A stretch of 64,000 bases of DNA, taken from positions 1-64,000 of the forward strand of contig NC_013454.1 of NCBI RefSeq assembly GCF_000022605.2, read 5' to 3'. This document shows positions 1-9,210 of the stretch, in pieces. The notes under the pieces are model-generated. The model was not told where the DNA came from and searched no databases. It saw nothing but the letters and a program-made list of their open reading frames with translations. Both the position numbers and the translations under genes were made by a program. Every line of letters starts with the position of its first letter. Positions within the stretch are counted from its first letter, which is position 1. Source of the stretch: Blattabacterium sp. (Blattella germanica) str. Bge. Lineage in GTDB: Bacteria > Bacteroidota > Bacteroidia > Flavobacteriales > Blattabacteriaceae.

Positions 1-1041
1 ATGGGATTAATAATAGATTTTATGAAGAACCTCTTTACTCAAGAGATAGCTATAGATTTAGGAACTGCCAATACGCTTATTATGCACAATAATAAGGTTA
101 TAGTGGACTTACCTTCCATAATAGCTATAGATGTAAGAACAAAGAAAGTATTAGCAGTAGGAGAAGAAGCAAAACAGATGCAAGGAAAAACACATGAAAA
201 TATTAAGATATATAAACCATTAAAAGATGGAGTGATTGCAGATTATCAAGTAGCCGAACTTATGATAAGAGAATTTATAAAGAAAGTTCCAGGTATAAAT
301 AATAGATTTTTTACTCCATCATTAACAATGGTAATTTGCATTCCATCCGGAATCACAGAAGTTGAGAAAAGAGCAGTGAAAGACTCCGCTCAACATCTTA
401 ACGCCAAAGAAGTTTATCTTATTGAAGAACCCATGGCTGCTGCTATAGGTTCTGGAATTTCAGTTACTAAAGCAGAAGGAAATATGATCATTGATATAGG
501 AGGAGGAACAACAGAATGTGGAGTCATAGCTTTAGGAGGAATTGTTTGTCAAAAATCCATAAAAATAGCTGGAGATGTTTTTACTAATGATATTTCTTAT
601 TTTCTTCGTACCAAATACAATTTATATATTGGAGAAAGGACTGCTGAGAAAATAAAAATAGATATAGGAGCAGCTATGGAATCTATTGACACTCCTCCTG
701 AGGATATTCATATACAAGGTAGAGATTTACCTACAGGAAAACCAAAAGAAATGAATATTTCTTATAAAGAAACTATTCCTGCTCTTGACAAATCAATTTT
801 ACGAATTGAGGATGCTGTAATGGAAACTCTTTCAAGAACACCACCGGAACTTGCAGCAGATATTTATAAAACAGGAATTTATATGGCAGGAGGAGGATCT
901 CTTTTAAGGGGATTAGATAAAAGAATATCCAAAAAAACGGGACTTTCTGTTTCTTTAGTAGATGATCCTTTAAGAGCTGTAGTCAAAGGAACAGGTGTAG
1001 CATTGAAAAATATTGATAAATTTACATTTTTAATGAAATAG
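1..1041 (+). CDS. mreB: Rod shape-determining protein MreB
   Basis: Bacterial actin homologue that polymerises under the inner membrane and directs lateral wall synthesis by the elongasome. The 346-residue length matches the family. Visible nucleotide-binding signatures are the phosphate-1 loop DLGTANTL (residues 19-26), the EEPMAAA segment (141-147), the phosphate-2 loop IDIGGGTTECG (around 163-173) and the C-terminal adenosine motif MAGGGSLLRGLD. The ATG at the first base of the window is accepted because the residues before the conserved EIAIDLGTANTL look normal for flavobacterial MreB. An ATG at base 22 is the alternative, and an upstream start outside the window cannot be excluded. It heads a run with mreC, mreD, PBP2 and rodA, so it is probably the first gene of the elongasome operon. 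Confidence 0.95.
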   Translation: MGLIIDFMKNLFTQEIAIDLGTANTLIMHNNKVIVDLPSIIAIDVRTKKVLAVGEEAKQMQGKTHENIKIYKPLKDGVIADYQVAELMIREFIKKVPGINNRFFTPSLTMVICIPSGITEVEKRAVKDSAQHLNAKEVYLIEEPMAAAIGSGISVTKAEGNMIIDIGGGTTECGVIALGGIVCQKSIKIAGDVFTNDISYFLRTKYNLYIGERTAEKIKIDIGAAMESIDTPPEDIHIQGRDLPTGKPKEMNISYKETIPALDKSILRIEDAVMETLSRTPPELAADIYKTGIYMAGGGSLLRGLDKRISKKTGLSVSLVDDPLRAVVKGTGVALKNIDKFTFLMK

Positions 1042-1055
1042 GGTAGATAAATCTT

Positions 1056-1889
1056 ATGCGTGAATTTTTCAGTTTTCTTTTGAAATGGCGTTTTTTTATT
1101 TTCTTTTTTTTACTAGAATGTGTTGCTATTTTTCTTTCTTTTTCAAATTCAAAACTTCATAAATATATTTACACCGGGTCTTCCAATTTCATGATTGGAA
1201 ATATTTATGAAACCATTTATAAATTGCGTAGTTATTTTTTATTAGAAATTGAAAATAAAAGATTATTAAATGAAAATAAAAAATTGCGCAATGAACACAT
1301 TTTTTCTAAAATCAGAAAAATATCTAAAGATTTCAAAGAAGAAAATATTGATTATCTACAGCAATATACTTTTACTCCCGTTCAGATTATAAATAATAGT
1401 ATTCATGAACAGGAAAATTACATAACTATAAATAAAGGAAGTATAGATGGAATTAAACCTGATATGGGGATTATATTATCTGATGGAATTGCAGGAATTA
1501 TTATAAAAACATCTCCACATTTTAGTATTGCTATTTCTCTTCTAAATCCAAAAATTAAAGTAAATGCCAGATTGAAAAAAAATAAATATTTTGGAACTCT
1601 AAGTTGGGATGGATTAGATCATGAATATGTGGTTTTGTATGACATCCCTAGACATTCCACAATTCATAAAGGAGATATAGTGGAAACAGATGGAAAATCT
1701 GCTACTTTTCCTGAAGGAATAGAAATTGGAAAAGTAGACTCTTATCAATTTGATGAAGAAGATGCTAATTATATTATAAAAGTAAAATTAATGGCTAATT
1801 TTTCGACTATAGAAAACGCTTATGTTGTAAAAAATTTATTCAAAAAAGAGTGGAAAGATGTTCAACTTTATAAAGTTGAAAATAAGTAA
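1056..1889 (+). CDS. mreC: Rod shape-determining protein MreC
   Basis: Bitopic scaffold of the elongasome that links MreB to PBP2/RodA in the periplasm. The 277-residue protein has a short cytoplasmic N-terminus, one hydrophobic segment at about residues 9-28, a charged helical stretch rich in Lys/Glu/Asn (about 60-90) that fits the MreC coiled coil, and a C-terminal beta-rich region with the family pattern INKGSIDGIKPDMGII. It starts 14 bases after mreB and its stop codon overlaps the mreD start by one base, so translation is probably coupled. Identification rests on these patterns plus position; the sequence itself has diverged considerably. Confidence 0.92.
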   Translation: MREFFSFLLKWRFFIFFFLLECVAIFLSFSNSKLHKYIYTGSSNFMIGNIYETIYKLRSYFLLEIENKRLLNENKKLRNEHIFSKIRKISKDFKEENIDYLQQYTFTPVQIINNSIHEQENYITINKGSIDGIKPDMGIILSDGIAGIIIKTSPHFSIAISLLNPKIKVNARLKKNKYFGTLSWDGLDHEYVVLYDIPRHSTIHKGDIVETDGKSATFPEGIEIGKVDSYQFDEEDANYIIKVKLMANFSTIENAYVVKNLFKKEWKDVQLYKVENK

Positions 1890-2398
1890 TGAATTTTATT
1901 AAAAGTTTTATTGTTTCCGTTTTTTTGATTTTTCTTCTTTGTTTAATTCAGATATCAATATTAAATCCATTATTTTTAGGATGCTATTCTTATATCTATG
2001 TCCTTTTTATTTTGGTTTATCCCTACAATAGGAATCGATTTGTATTTTTGTTTTTATCTTTTTTAATTGGTTGTATAATAGATCATTGTATGAATTCTGG
2101 AGGAATTCATGCTTTTTCGGCAACTTTATCTGCTTTTTTAAGATTAAATTTCTTACAGTTTTTTGATGGGAAAAATTTTATAAATAGAAATGATTTTTCT
2201 ATTTATGAGTTACCTTTTATTAGAAAAACTCTTTATATATTTTCATTAGTTTTCACTCATCATTTTTCTTTGTTAATATTAGAAATATTAAAAGGAACTA
2301 CTTTTAGTAAAATTATTTTATTTAGAACAATATTCAGCAGTATTTTTACAACTATTTTATGTATTATATATTTTTTTTTCAGAAAAATTAAACATTGA
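1889..2398 (+). CDS. mreD: Rod shape-determining membrane protein MreD
   Basis: Small integral membrane subunit of the elongasome. The 169-residue protein is almost entirely hydrophobic, with about five or six predicted membrane spans, including the polar-containing segment LIGCIIDHCMNSGGIHAFSA that occupies the place of the conserved GxxxD...GxxG region in flavobacterial MreD. Its assignment depends largely on lying between mreC and the PBP2 gene. The ATG overlaps the mreC stop by one base, and its own TGA overlaps the TTG start of the next gene. Confidence 0.88.
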   Translation: MNFIKSFIVSVFLIFLLCLIQISILNPLFLGCYSYIYVLFILVYPYNRNRFVFLFLSFLIGCIIDHCMNSGGIHAFSATLSAFLRLNFLQFFDGKNFINRNDFSIYELPFIRKTLYIFSLVFTHHFSLLILEILKGTTFSKIILFRTIFSSIFTTILCIIYFFFRKIKH

Positions 2399-4302
2399 AA
2401 AAATTATATAAGTTTTATATTTTATTAAGTTCTATAGGTTTTGTTTTTATAATTAGATTATTTTTTATACAAATATATACGGAAAAGTATATTTTGAATG
2501 CTTTTAATACTTCTATAAAACAAGAAATAATTATTCCTGAAAGAGGATCTATTTTCGATAGAAATGAAAATTTGTTGGTTTTTAATAAATCTATTTATGA
2601 ATTAATAGTCATTCCAATTCTTATAGATGAACATTTTAATATTATAGAATTTTGTAATCTTGTAGGAATTGAAAAAAAAACTTTTTCTAAAAATTTAGAA
2701 AAAGCAAAAGCTTATTCTAAATATTTACCATCTGTTTTTCTTCCTTTTATATCAAAAGAAAAATTTGCTACCATACAAGAGAAACTTTATAAATACAAAG
2801 GATTTGATTGGACAAAACGATCTCTTAGAGATTATAAAGTAGAAAGTTCATCCAATGTTTTGGGATATATAGGAGAAGTAACTCAAAAGGATATTAAAAA
2901 AGAATCTAATTATTATCAAATGGGAGATTTTATTGGTTGGGCTGGAGTGGAAAAATCTTATGAAAAAATTCTGAGAGGAAAAAAGGGAATAAAATATTGG
3001 GTTAGAGATAGAAAAGGATGTATTATAGGAACTTATAACAATAGTCGAAATGATATAAAAGCAGTGAGTGGAAATGATATTTCCTTAACTATAGATTGGA
3101 ATCTTCAGAAATATGCAGAACAGCTTATGTATCAAAAAAAAGGAGGAATAGTCGCTATTAATCCTAAAAATGGAGAAATTTTATCATTGGTGTCTAGTCC
3201 TATTAATAATCCTAATTTGTTTGTAGGGATTAATCGTTCTAAAGAATTTAAAAAATTAATGAAAGATACTATAGATAATCCTTTATTTGATAGAACAACA
3301 CAAGCTCGTTATCCTCCAGCTTCTCCATTTAAATTGCTTACAGAATTAGCAGGTCTTCAAATGGGAGTAGTGGATACCAATACGACTTTTATATGTTATA
3401 AAGGATTTAAATATGGAAAAAAAAGAATTCATTGTCATTCTGGAATTCATGGATTTCCTATAGGAGTAGAAACAGCAGTTGCTGTTTCTTGCAATAATTA
3501 TTTTGCACAAGTTTACAAACGTGTTATTGAAAAATATCCTAAAAATTTGACAAAAGGAGTTAATGAATGGAGTGATATTATCAAAAGTTTTGGATTTGGA
3601 AATTATTTGTACAATGATTTAGCTACAGGAGAAAAAGGAGTTATTCCTTCAGGAGATTATTACAATAAAAAATATGGAATTACAAAATGGAATGCTATTA
3701 CTATTATTTCCAATAGTATAGGACAAGGAGAAATAAATGTAACTCCTATACAATTAGCCAATATGGTTTGTGCTATAGCAAATAAAGGTTTTTTTTATAC
3801 TCCACATATTGTAAAACGTATAAATCATCAGCCTATATCAAATCCAAATTATACTAAAGCTAAACATACTAAAGTAAAAAGTCAATATTTTGATTTAATT
3901 ATTAATGGAATGGAAAAAGTTTTTATAATTGGAACAGGAAGGAGTTTTCGATCATATGATATTAGAATGGCTGGAAAAACTGGAACGGCTCAAAATTTTC
4001 TAAAAATTAATAGCCATAAAATAGTTTCTTTACCTGACCATTCTATTTTTATATTATTTGCTCCTGTGGAAGATCCTCAAATAGCTATTTCTGTTATCAT
4101 AGAAAATGGAGGTTTTGGATCTCGTTGGGCTGGACCTATTGCCAGTCTTATTGCAGAAAAATATATAAATAATGATGTACACAGGAAAAATTTGGAAAAA
4201 AAAATTATGACCTCAGGATTACAGAAAGTGTACGACTCTATAGCAAAAATGAAAAAATTCAATAATTTTTACAGAAAAAATTCTGTTGATAAAAAGAAAT
4301 AA
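2395..4302 (+). CDS. mrdA: Penicillin-binding protein 2 (peptidoglycan transpeptidase)
   Basis: Class B PBP that cross-links peptidoglycan during elongation, partnered with RodA. The 635 residues contain an N-terminal membrane anchor (about 5-25), the pedestal/dimerisation region starting at IIPERGSIFDRN, and a transpeptidase domain with all three active-site motifs: SPFK (Ser310, Lys313), SCN (365-367) and KTG (528-530). It uses a TTG start that overlaps the mreD TGA stop (TTGA), the only start compatible with the conserved N-terminal membrane segment. The 3' end overlaps rodA by 17 bases. All catalytic residues are intact, so a working wall-elongation machine is expected. Confidence 0.95.
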   Translation: MKKLYKFYILLSSIGFVFIIRLFFIQIYTEKYILNAFNTSIKQEIIIPERGSIFDRNENLLVFNKSIYELIVIPILIDEHFNIIEFCNLVGIEKKTFSKNLEKAKAYSKYLPSVFLPFISKEKFATIQEKLYKYKGFDWTKRSLRDYKVESSSNVLGYIGEVTQKDIKKESNYYQMGDFIGWAGVEKSYEKILRGKKGIKYWVRDRKGCIIGTYNNSRNDIKAVSGNDISLTIDWNLQKYAEQLMYQKKGGIVAINPKNGEILSLVSSPINNPNLFVGINRSKEFKKLMKDTIDNPLFDRTTQARYPPASPFKLLTELAGLQMGVVDTNTTFICYKGFKYGKKRIHCHSGIHGFPIGVETAVAVSCNNYFAQVYKRVIEKYPKNLTKGVNEWSDIIKSFGFGNYLYNDLATGEKGVIPSGDYYNKKYGITKWNAITIISNSIGQGEINVTPIQLANMVCAIANKGFFYTPHIVKRINHQPISNPNYTKAKHTKVKSQYFDLIINGMEKVFIIGTGRSFRSYDIRMAGKTGTAQNFLKINSHKIVSLPDHSIFILFAPVEDPQIAISVIIENGGFGSRWAGPIASLIAEKYINNDVHRKNLEKKIMTSGLQKVYDSIAKMKKFNNFYRKNSVDKKK

Positions 4303-5524
4303 AATATTATTAAGAAATATAGACTGGGTAATTGTCACGATTTATATTTTCATGATTTTTTTTGGATGTATGAATTTGTATTCCGTTTCTCCTGAAAAAG
4401 CAGAAAAACAACTAATATGGATTTTATTAAGTTTTTTTTTCATATTCTTTGTTTTTTTATTTAAACCGATTCACTATAAATATAGTGCCCCATTTTTCTT
4501 TTTATTCACGTTATTTCTTTTAATTGGAGTATTTTTTTTTGGAAAAAACGTGAATGGATCAAAATCTTGGTATGTTTTTGGCCCAGTTAGTTTCCAACCT
4601 TCTGAACTCGCTAAAATATCTACATCTTTAATGGTAGCTCATTTGATGAGTCAGGGTCATATTAAAAATAAAAAAATATTATTTTATACATGTATTGTAT
4701 TAATATTACCTGCTTTTTTAATATTTGTTCAACCCGATCCAGGGTCTTCTATAGTTTTTTCCTCTTTTCTATTAACTTTATATAGAGAAGGATTGTCTAT
4801 TTTTTTTATACTTTATTTTTTATTTTCTATTTTATTATTTGTTATATCGTTAAATATATCATCTTGGATAATAGTTTCATTTCTATTTGTAATTTTTCTT
4901 TTTATCTTTTTTGCAAAAAAAAATGTATCATTTATTGATTTATTTTTTTATATATTTTTATTTGTTAGTTTTTCTTCTGTTTCCATTTTGTCTCCATTTT
5001 TTTCTCAAAAGTTTTTGAAAAAACATCATAGAGATAGAATTAATATTCTATTTCAAAATGAATTTGACAGAAAATATAGAGATAATGTAGGATATAATTT
5101 ATTATATTCAAAAACAGCTATTGGTTCTGGAAAATTTTTTGGAAAAGGATATCAAAAAGGAACTGTAACAAAAGGAAAATTTGTTCCTGAACAACATACT
5201 GATTATATTTTTTGTACTGTAGGAGAAGAATGGGGTTTTATAGGAAGTTTTATTTTCATTACATTTTATTTATTCTTTATTAGTCGTATTTATTTTTTAT
5301 CTGAAAGACAAAAAGATGTTTTTGGAAGAATTTTTGGATATTCAGTTGGGAATATTATTTTGACTCATTTTATCATGAATTTAGGCATGGTGATGGGGCT
5401 TTTTCCTACAATAGGAATTGTTTTGCCTTTTTTCAGTTATGGTGGATCATCTCTTTGGTCTTTTACCATTTTATTATTTATATTTGTGAGAATAGACGCA
5501 TCAGATCAGATTAGTTTTATATAG
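4286..5524 (+). CDS. rodA: Peptidoglycan glycosyltransferase RodA (SEDS family)
   Basis: Polytopic SEDS glycosyltransferase that polymerises lipid II and works with PBP2. The 412 residues are strongly hydrophobic, with about ten spans. They carry SEDS signatures: the NGSKSWYVFGPVSFQPSELAK stretch near residue 90, FVQPDPGSS in the middle, the KFVPEQHTDYIF motif and the C-terminal FFSYGGSSLWSF. The likely start is a TTG inside the end of the PBP2 gene; no ATG lies suitably upstream of the first span. The last base of its TAG stop is also the first base of the tmRNA, so the two transcripts are physically adjoining. Confidence 0.94.
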   Translation: MIKRNKILLRNIDWVIVTIYIFMIFFGCMNLYSVSPEKAEKQLIWILLSFFFIFFVFLFKPIHYKYSAPFFFLFTLFLLIGVFFFGKNVNGSKSWYVFGPVSFQPSELAKISTSLMVAHLMSQGHIKNKKILFYTCIVLILPAFLIFVQPDPGSSIVFSSFLLTLYREGLSIFFILYFLFSILLFVISLNISSWIIVSFLFVIFLFIFFAKKNVSFIDLFFYIFLFVSFSSVSILSPFFSQKFLKKHHRDRINILFQNEFDRKYRDNVGYNLLYSKTAIGSGKFFGKGYQKGTVTKGKFVPEQHTDYIFCTVGEEWGFIGSFIFITFYLFFISRIYFLSERQKDVFGRIFGYSVGNIILTHFIMNLGMVMGLFPTIGIVLPFFSYGGSSLWSFTILLFIFVRIDASDQISFI

Positions 5525-5918
5525 GGGCTGATTTTGGATTTGACAGCAAGATTAGTTATAAAAGAAAGCATACCGTGTTACGTAAGGTTTTTCACGTAAA
5601 TCAAGCGTTACAAAATAATAAACGGCGAACAACAATACGCTTTTGCTGCTTAATGTTCAATTAAGCTTTATCTGCAAAAATGCAGAAGTAAAATATCTCT
5701 CAGAAATTCTTCCTTATAGTTTCTGATATAGAGGTACAAGAAGATGTTAAGGATTAGGAAAACAGATGATTCTTAAGTTTTCTGAAAAATTGTTTTGAAT
5801 CTTAGTTTTGATTTCGGATCCAAAACTGGAATAGAAACGTAATAATTTTTTTTGGATAAGTATGTAGAAAACTTTTATGCTACTTGTTTGGACGCGGGTT
5901 CAAATCCCGCCAGCTCCA
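5524..5918 (+). ncRNA. ssrA: Transfer-messenger RNA (tmRNA)
   Basis: RNA that rescues stalled ribosomes with SmpB and adds a degradation tag. The 5' GGGGCTG (5524-5530) pairs with CAGCTCC (5911-5917), followed by discriminator A at 5918. The third pair is G-U, the alanine identity element. The T-arm is GCGGG-TTCAAAT-CCCGC (5894-5910). The tag frame reads GGC GAA CAA CAA TAC GCT TTT GCT GCT TAA (5624-5653), encoding GEQQYAFAA, close to the GENNYALAA type of other Bacteroidota. CCA is not encoded. A reading frame that starts inside the RNA at 5852 and runs into lnt is not a credible protein start. Confidence 0.96.
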
Positions 5919-5950
5919 TTTCTTTTATTATTTTTCAAATTTTATGTGAA

Positions 5951-7585
5951 ATAAGAAAAATTCAGTTTCTTTTATACAGTATTTTTTCAGGAATTTTATT
6001 GAGTTTAGGATGGCCGACTGACGGAAATCCTATGTATTTATTCATAGCTTTCATTCCTTTGTTGTATGTAGAAAATCACTTAAAAAATTTTTGTATTTTT
6101 TTTCTTTCTTTTATTACTTTTTTAATATGGAATGCGACTTCTACATGGTGGTTGTCTTATTCAAAAAGAGTTGATGGAGCTTTCGCTATAGAAGCTTATC
6201 TATCCCCTGTATTATTGAATTCTTTTTTTATGTCAATTGTTTTTACTTTTTACTCATGGATAAAAAAACATATAAAAAGTAAAAAAGTAGGATATGTATT
6301 TTTAGTTTGCTTATGGATTTTATTTGAAAAAATGCATTTAGAATGGGAATTATCTTGGCCATGGCTGAATTTAGGAAATGGTTTTTCTAATCACACAAAA
6401 TGGATTCAATGGTACGAATATACTGGAACTTTAGGAGGATCTATATGGATATGGACAGTCAACATTGGATTGACAGAATCTATTGTAAAATATGAGAAAA
6501 ATAAAAATCTATTTTCTTTATATAGAAGAATTTATTTCAACATAGTAAAAATTTTTTTTATGATTTTTATATCACATCTCATATATATGAAATATGAAGA
6601 AAAAAAATATGGAAGATTTGTAGATACATTAATTTTACAACCTAATATAGATCCATATAATCAAAAATATAGTTTTTCAAAAAAAAAACTGATTTTGAAA
6701 TTAAAAAAATTAATGGATCAAAAAATATCTAAAAAGTCTATGATGATATTGGCTCCTGAAACTACATTTCCTGGAAATGGAAATAAAATGCCAATAAAAA
6801 ACATAAGTAACAATGAAATTGTTTCTGCATTTAGAAATTATTTAAAAAATAAATCTCCAAATACTGTATTTATAACAGGCGTGGAATTATTTTCTTTATA
6901 TAAAGAAAAAACAAGTAAAACTTCTTTTCCTATTTTTTTAAAAAATTCTAAAAATATACAATGGGTCGATATTTTTAATTCAGTTATTCAGATAGGAATT
7001 CATGAAAATATAGAATATCATCATAAATCTAAACTGGTACCAGCAGTAGAAACGTTTCCTTATAAAAAAATTTTTTATCCTATATTGGGAAATATCTTAC
7101 TCAATTTTGGAGGAACTGTAATGGAACTTGGAAAAGAAAGTTATCCTACCGTTTTCCATCATCCTCATGATGGAGTAAAGATAGCTCCTATTATTTGTTA
7201 TGAGTCAGTATTTGGAGAGTATGTTTCTAATTTTTTTAAGAAAAAGAATGCAGAATTGATGGTTATCATTACTAATGATGGATGGTGGGGGCACTCAGAA
7301 GGACACAAACAACATATGTATTACGCACGAATCAGAGCTATTGAAAATAGAAAATATATAGCTAGATCAGCTAATACAGGAATCTCTTGCTTTATTAACG
7401 AAAAAGGAGAAATAATATCAAAAATTCCTTATGGAAAAGAAGGAGTTTTGTATGATAGAATATATCTAAATAATAAAAAAACGTTTTATATAAAGTATGG
7501 AGATTTCATTTATAAAATTAGTTTATTAACAATAATAATAATTTTATTACATTCAGTATACTCTAATCTATTTGTCAAATTGTAA
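5951..7585 (+). CDS. lnt: Apolipoprotein N-acyltransferase
   Basis: Inner-membrane enzyme adding the third acyl chain to lipoproteins after Lgt and LspA. An N-terminal multi-span domain (about 190 residues) precedes a nitrilase-fold domain with the Glu-Lys-Cys triad visible: Glu270 in APETTFPG, Lys361 in HHKSKLVP and Cys416 in IICYESVFG. The open frame extends upstream into the tmRNA, so the start must lie after 5918. No ATG, GTG or TTG is available there before a TTG at 5999, which would cut into the first span. ATA at 5951 is chosen because the following residues align with the usual beginning (RKIQFLLYSIFSGILLSLGW); ATT at 5930 or 5939 is also possible. The 3' end overlaps the convergent nnr gene by 11 bases. 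Confidence 0.85.
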   Translation: MRKIQFLLYSIFSGILLSLGWPTDGNPMYLFIAFIPLLYVENHLKNFCIFFLSFITFLIWNATSTWWLSYSKRVDGAFAIEAYLSPVLLNSFFMSIVFTFYSWIKKHIKSKKVGYVFLVCLWILFEKMHLEWELSWPWLNLGNGFSNHTKWIQWYEYTGTLGGSIWIWTVNIGLTESIVKYEKNKNLFSLYRRIYFNIVKIFFMIFISHLIYMKYEEKKYGRFVDTLILQPNIDPYNQKYSFSKKKLILKLKKLMDQKISKKSMMILAPETTFPGNGNKMPIKNISNNEIVSAFRNYLKNKSPNTVFITGVELFSLYKEKTSKTSFPIFLKNSKNIQWVDIFNSVIQIGIHENIEYHHKSKLVPAVETFPYKKIFYPILGNILLNFGGTVMELGKESYPTVFHHPHDGVKIAPIICYESVFGEYVSNFFKKKNAELMVIITNDGWWGHSEGHKQHMYYARIRAIENRKYIARSANTGISCFINEKGEIISKIPYGKEGVLYDRIYLNNKKTFYIKYGDFIYKISLLTIIIILLHSVYSNLFVKL

Positions 7586-9104
7586 TTTTCTGATAGGCTT
7601 CTCCTATGTGATCGATAATATCACTAGATATAATTGATTCTTCACTAAATTTGTTTGCAGCAATATCTCCCGATAATCCATGTAAATAAACTCCCATGAT
7701 GCATGATTTTTTTGGAGAATAACCTTGAGATAACAAACTTGTTATCATCCCAGTCAGAACATCTCCAGTTCCAGCGGTTGCCATACCAGGATTTCCTGTG
7801 CTATTAAAATACAAATTACCACAAGGAGTAGAAATAATAGAATGAGCTCCTTTCAATATAATGAATATTTTATATTTTACAGATATTTCCTTTACAAGAT
7901 CTAATTTTTGATAATCATTTTTCCATGCCCCAAATAATCTATAAAATTCTTTTGGATGTGGAGTGATAATAGTATCATTTGGAAGAATATTTAATAATTC
8001 TAATTGATTTGATAATATATTTAAACCATCTGCATCAACTACCATAGATATTTTTTTATCTTTTATTTTTCGTAGAAAAGAAGCGAAAGCATTCTCAGTT
8101 TGAGGATGTGTTCCCATACCAATACCTATTCCTATTGCATTGATATCCGTGGGGATAATAATATCACTTATCCAATTTTTTTTGACATCTGTTTTTACAA
8201 TGACTTCTGGAAAAGAAGTCTGAATAATTTCGTATCCACAATAAGGTACATGTACACTTAATTTTCCTATTCCAGTTCTAAAACTGGCTTTTGCAGCAAG
8301 TATAACAGACCCTATCATTCCATTATTTCCACCTATAATCATTCCATGTCCATAATTTCCTTTATGGGAAAATTTTCTTCTTTTTTTCTTATATATAGAA
8401 TAAATACATTTATCATCTATATAAAAGTTTTTTGTATGTATTTTTTTAAGGAAATCATTTTTCCATCCAATGTTTAATATCCACCATTTTCCAACATAAT
8501 TTGCATAAATTGGAAATAAAAAAGGTAATTTGGGAACTTGAAAAGTTAAAGTATGAGTGGCTTTAATTATTCCTGTAAAATTATCATGACTTTTTTCCAT
8601 GAAAAGACCAGAAGGAATGTCTATAGATAGAACCGATTGAAATTTTTTTTCATTGATATAATGAAAAAAAGATTTCCAATATGGATTGACAGAACGATTT
8701 AATCCTATTCCGAAAATAGCATCAATTAAATAACTTTTCTGATCTAATAAAGGAAATTTTTCTTTTTCACAAATAATTTGTAAAGGGATGTTATATCTTA
8801 ATACTTTCTCTTTATTGATTAAAAATTCATTTGAAAAGTGATTAGAAATATTCACTATATATATGGAAACTTTTGCTCCATATAAATATAACATTTTAGC
8901 TAAAACGAGTCCATCTCCTCCATTTTTTCCATTTCCTGATAATACTATAAATGGAATTTTTCTAACTTGAAAATGTTTATTTTTTACAATCCAATTGAAA
9001 CAGCTTTTAGCTGCTCTTTCCATTAATTCTATAGAAGAAATAGATTCGTAATCAATACAGTATTGATCCACTTTTCTGATTTGATTTAAAGAAAGAATTT
9101 TCAT
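7575..9104 (-). CDS. nnr: Bifunctional NAD(P)H-hydrate epimerase / ADP-dependent NAD(P)H-hydrate dehydratase
   Basis: Metabolite-repair enzyme that converts damaged, hydrated NADH and NADPH back to the active cofactors. The N-terminal half is the YjeF_N epimerase (SGNGKNGGDGLVLAKML at about 57-73; the Asp of DAIFGIGLNR near 130). The C-terminal half is the ribokinase-like dehydratase with HKGNYGHGMIIGGNNGMIG, ITPHPKEF and the nucleotide-binding GNPGMATAGTGDVLTGMI. At 509 residues both domains appear complete. It stands alone on this strand between convergent lnt and divergent E2 genes. A TAtaTTTG promoter-like site lies about 85 bases upstream of its ATG. Confidence 0.95.
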   Translation of the reverse strand: MKILSLNQIRKVDQYCIDYESISSIELMERAAKSCFNWIVKNKHFQVRKIPFIVLSGNGKNGGDGLVLAKMLYLYGAKVSIYIVNISNHFSNEFLINKEKVLRYNIPLQIICEKEKFPLLDQKSYLIDAIFGIGLNRSVNPYWKSFFHYINEKKFQSVLSIDIPSGLFMEKSHDNFTGIIKATHTLTFQVPKLPFLFPIYANYVGKWWILNIGWKNDFLKKIHTKNFYIDDKCIYSIYKKKRRKFSHKGNYGHGMIIGGNNGMIGSVILAAKASFRTGIGKLSVHVPYCGYEIIQTSFPEVIVKTDVKKNWISDIIIPTDINAIGIGIGMGTHPQTENAFASFLRKIKDKKISMVVDADGLNILSNQLELLNILPNDTIITPHPKEFYRLFGAWKNDYQKLDLVKEISVKYKIFIILKGAHSIISTPCGNLYFNSTGNPGMATAGTGDVLTGMITSLLSQGYSPKKSCIMGVYLHGLSGDIAANKFSEESIISSDIIDHIGEAYQKITI

Positions 9105-9187
9105 TTTTTAAAATGAATTTATTATTTTTGGTTTTGTAAGTTTTCTATTTTTATTAGTATTAGATTATAAAATCTGATTGGTATCTG

Positions 9188-9195
9188 CAAATATA
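9188..9195 (-). promoter_or_regulatory. Candidate Bacteroidota -7 promoter element for nnr
   Basis: Read on the minus strand the sequence is TATATTTG, an exact match to the Bacteroidota sigma-ABfr -7 consensus TAnnTTTG, placed about 85 bases before the nnr ATG. No convincing -33 TTTG partner is visible, and such strings occur by chance in DNA this AT-rich. Confidence 0.25.
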
Positions 9196-9210
9196 AAACG
9201 ATTAATCTAG

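Noticed and set aside
5852-5918. N-terminal extension of lnt starting at a TTG
   Set aside because: It lies inside the tmRNA T-arm and acceptor stem, and the residues it adds have no resemblance to Lnt.
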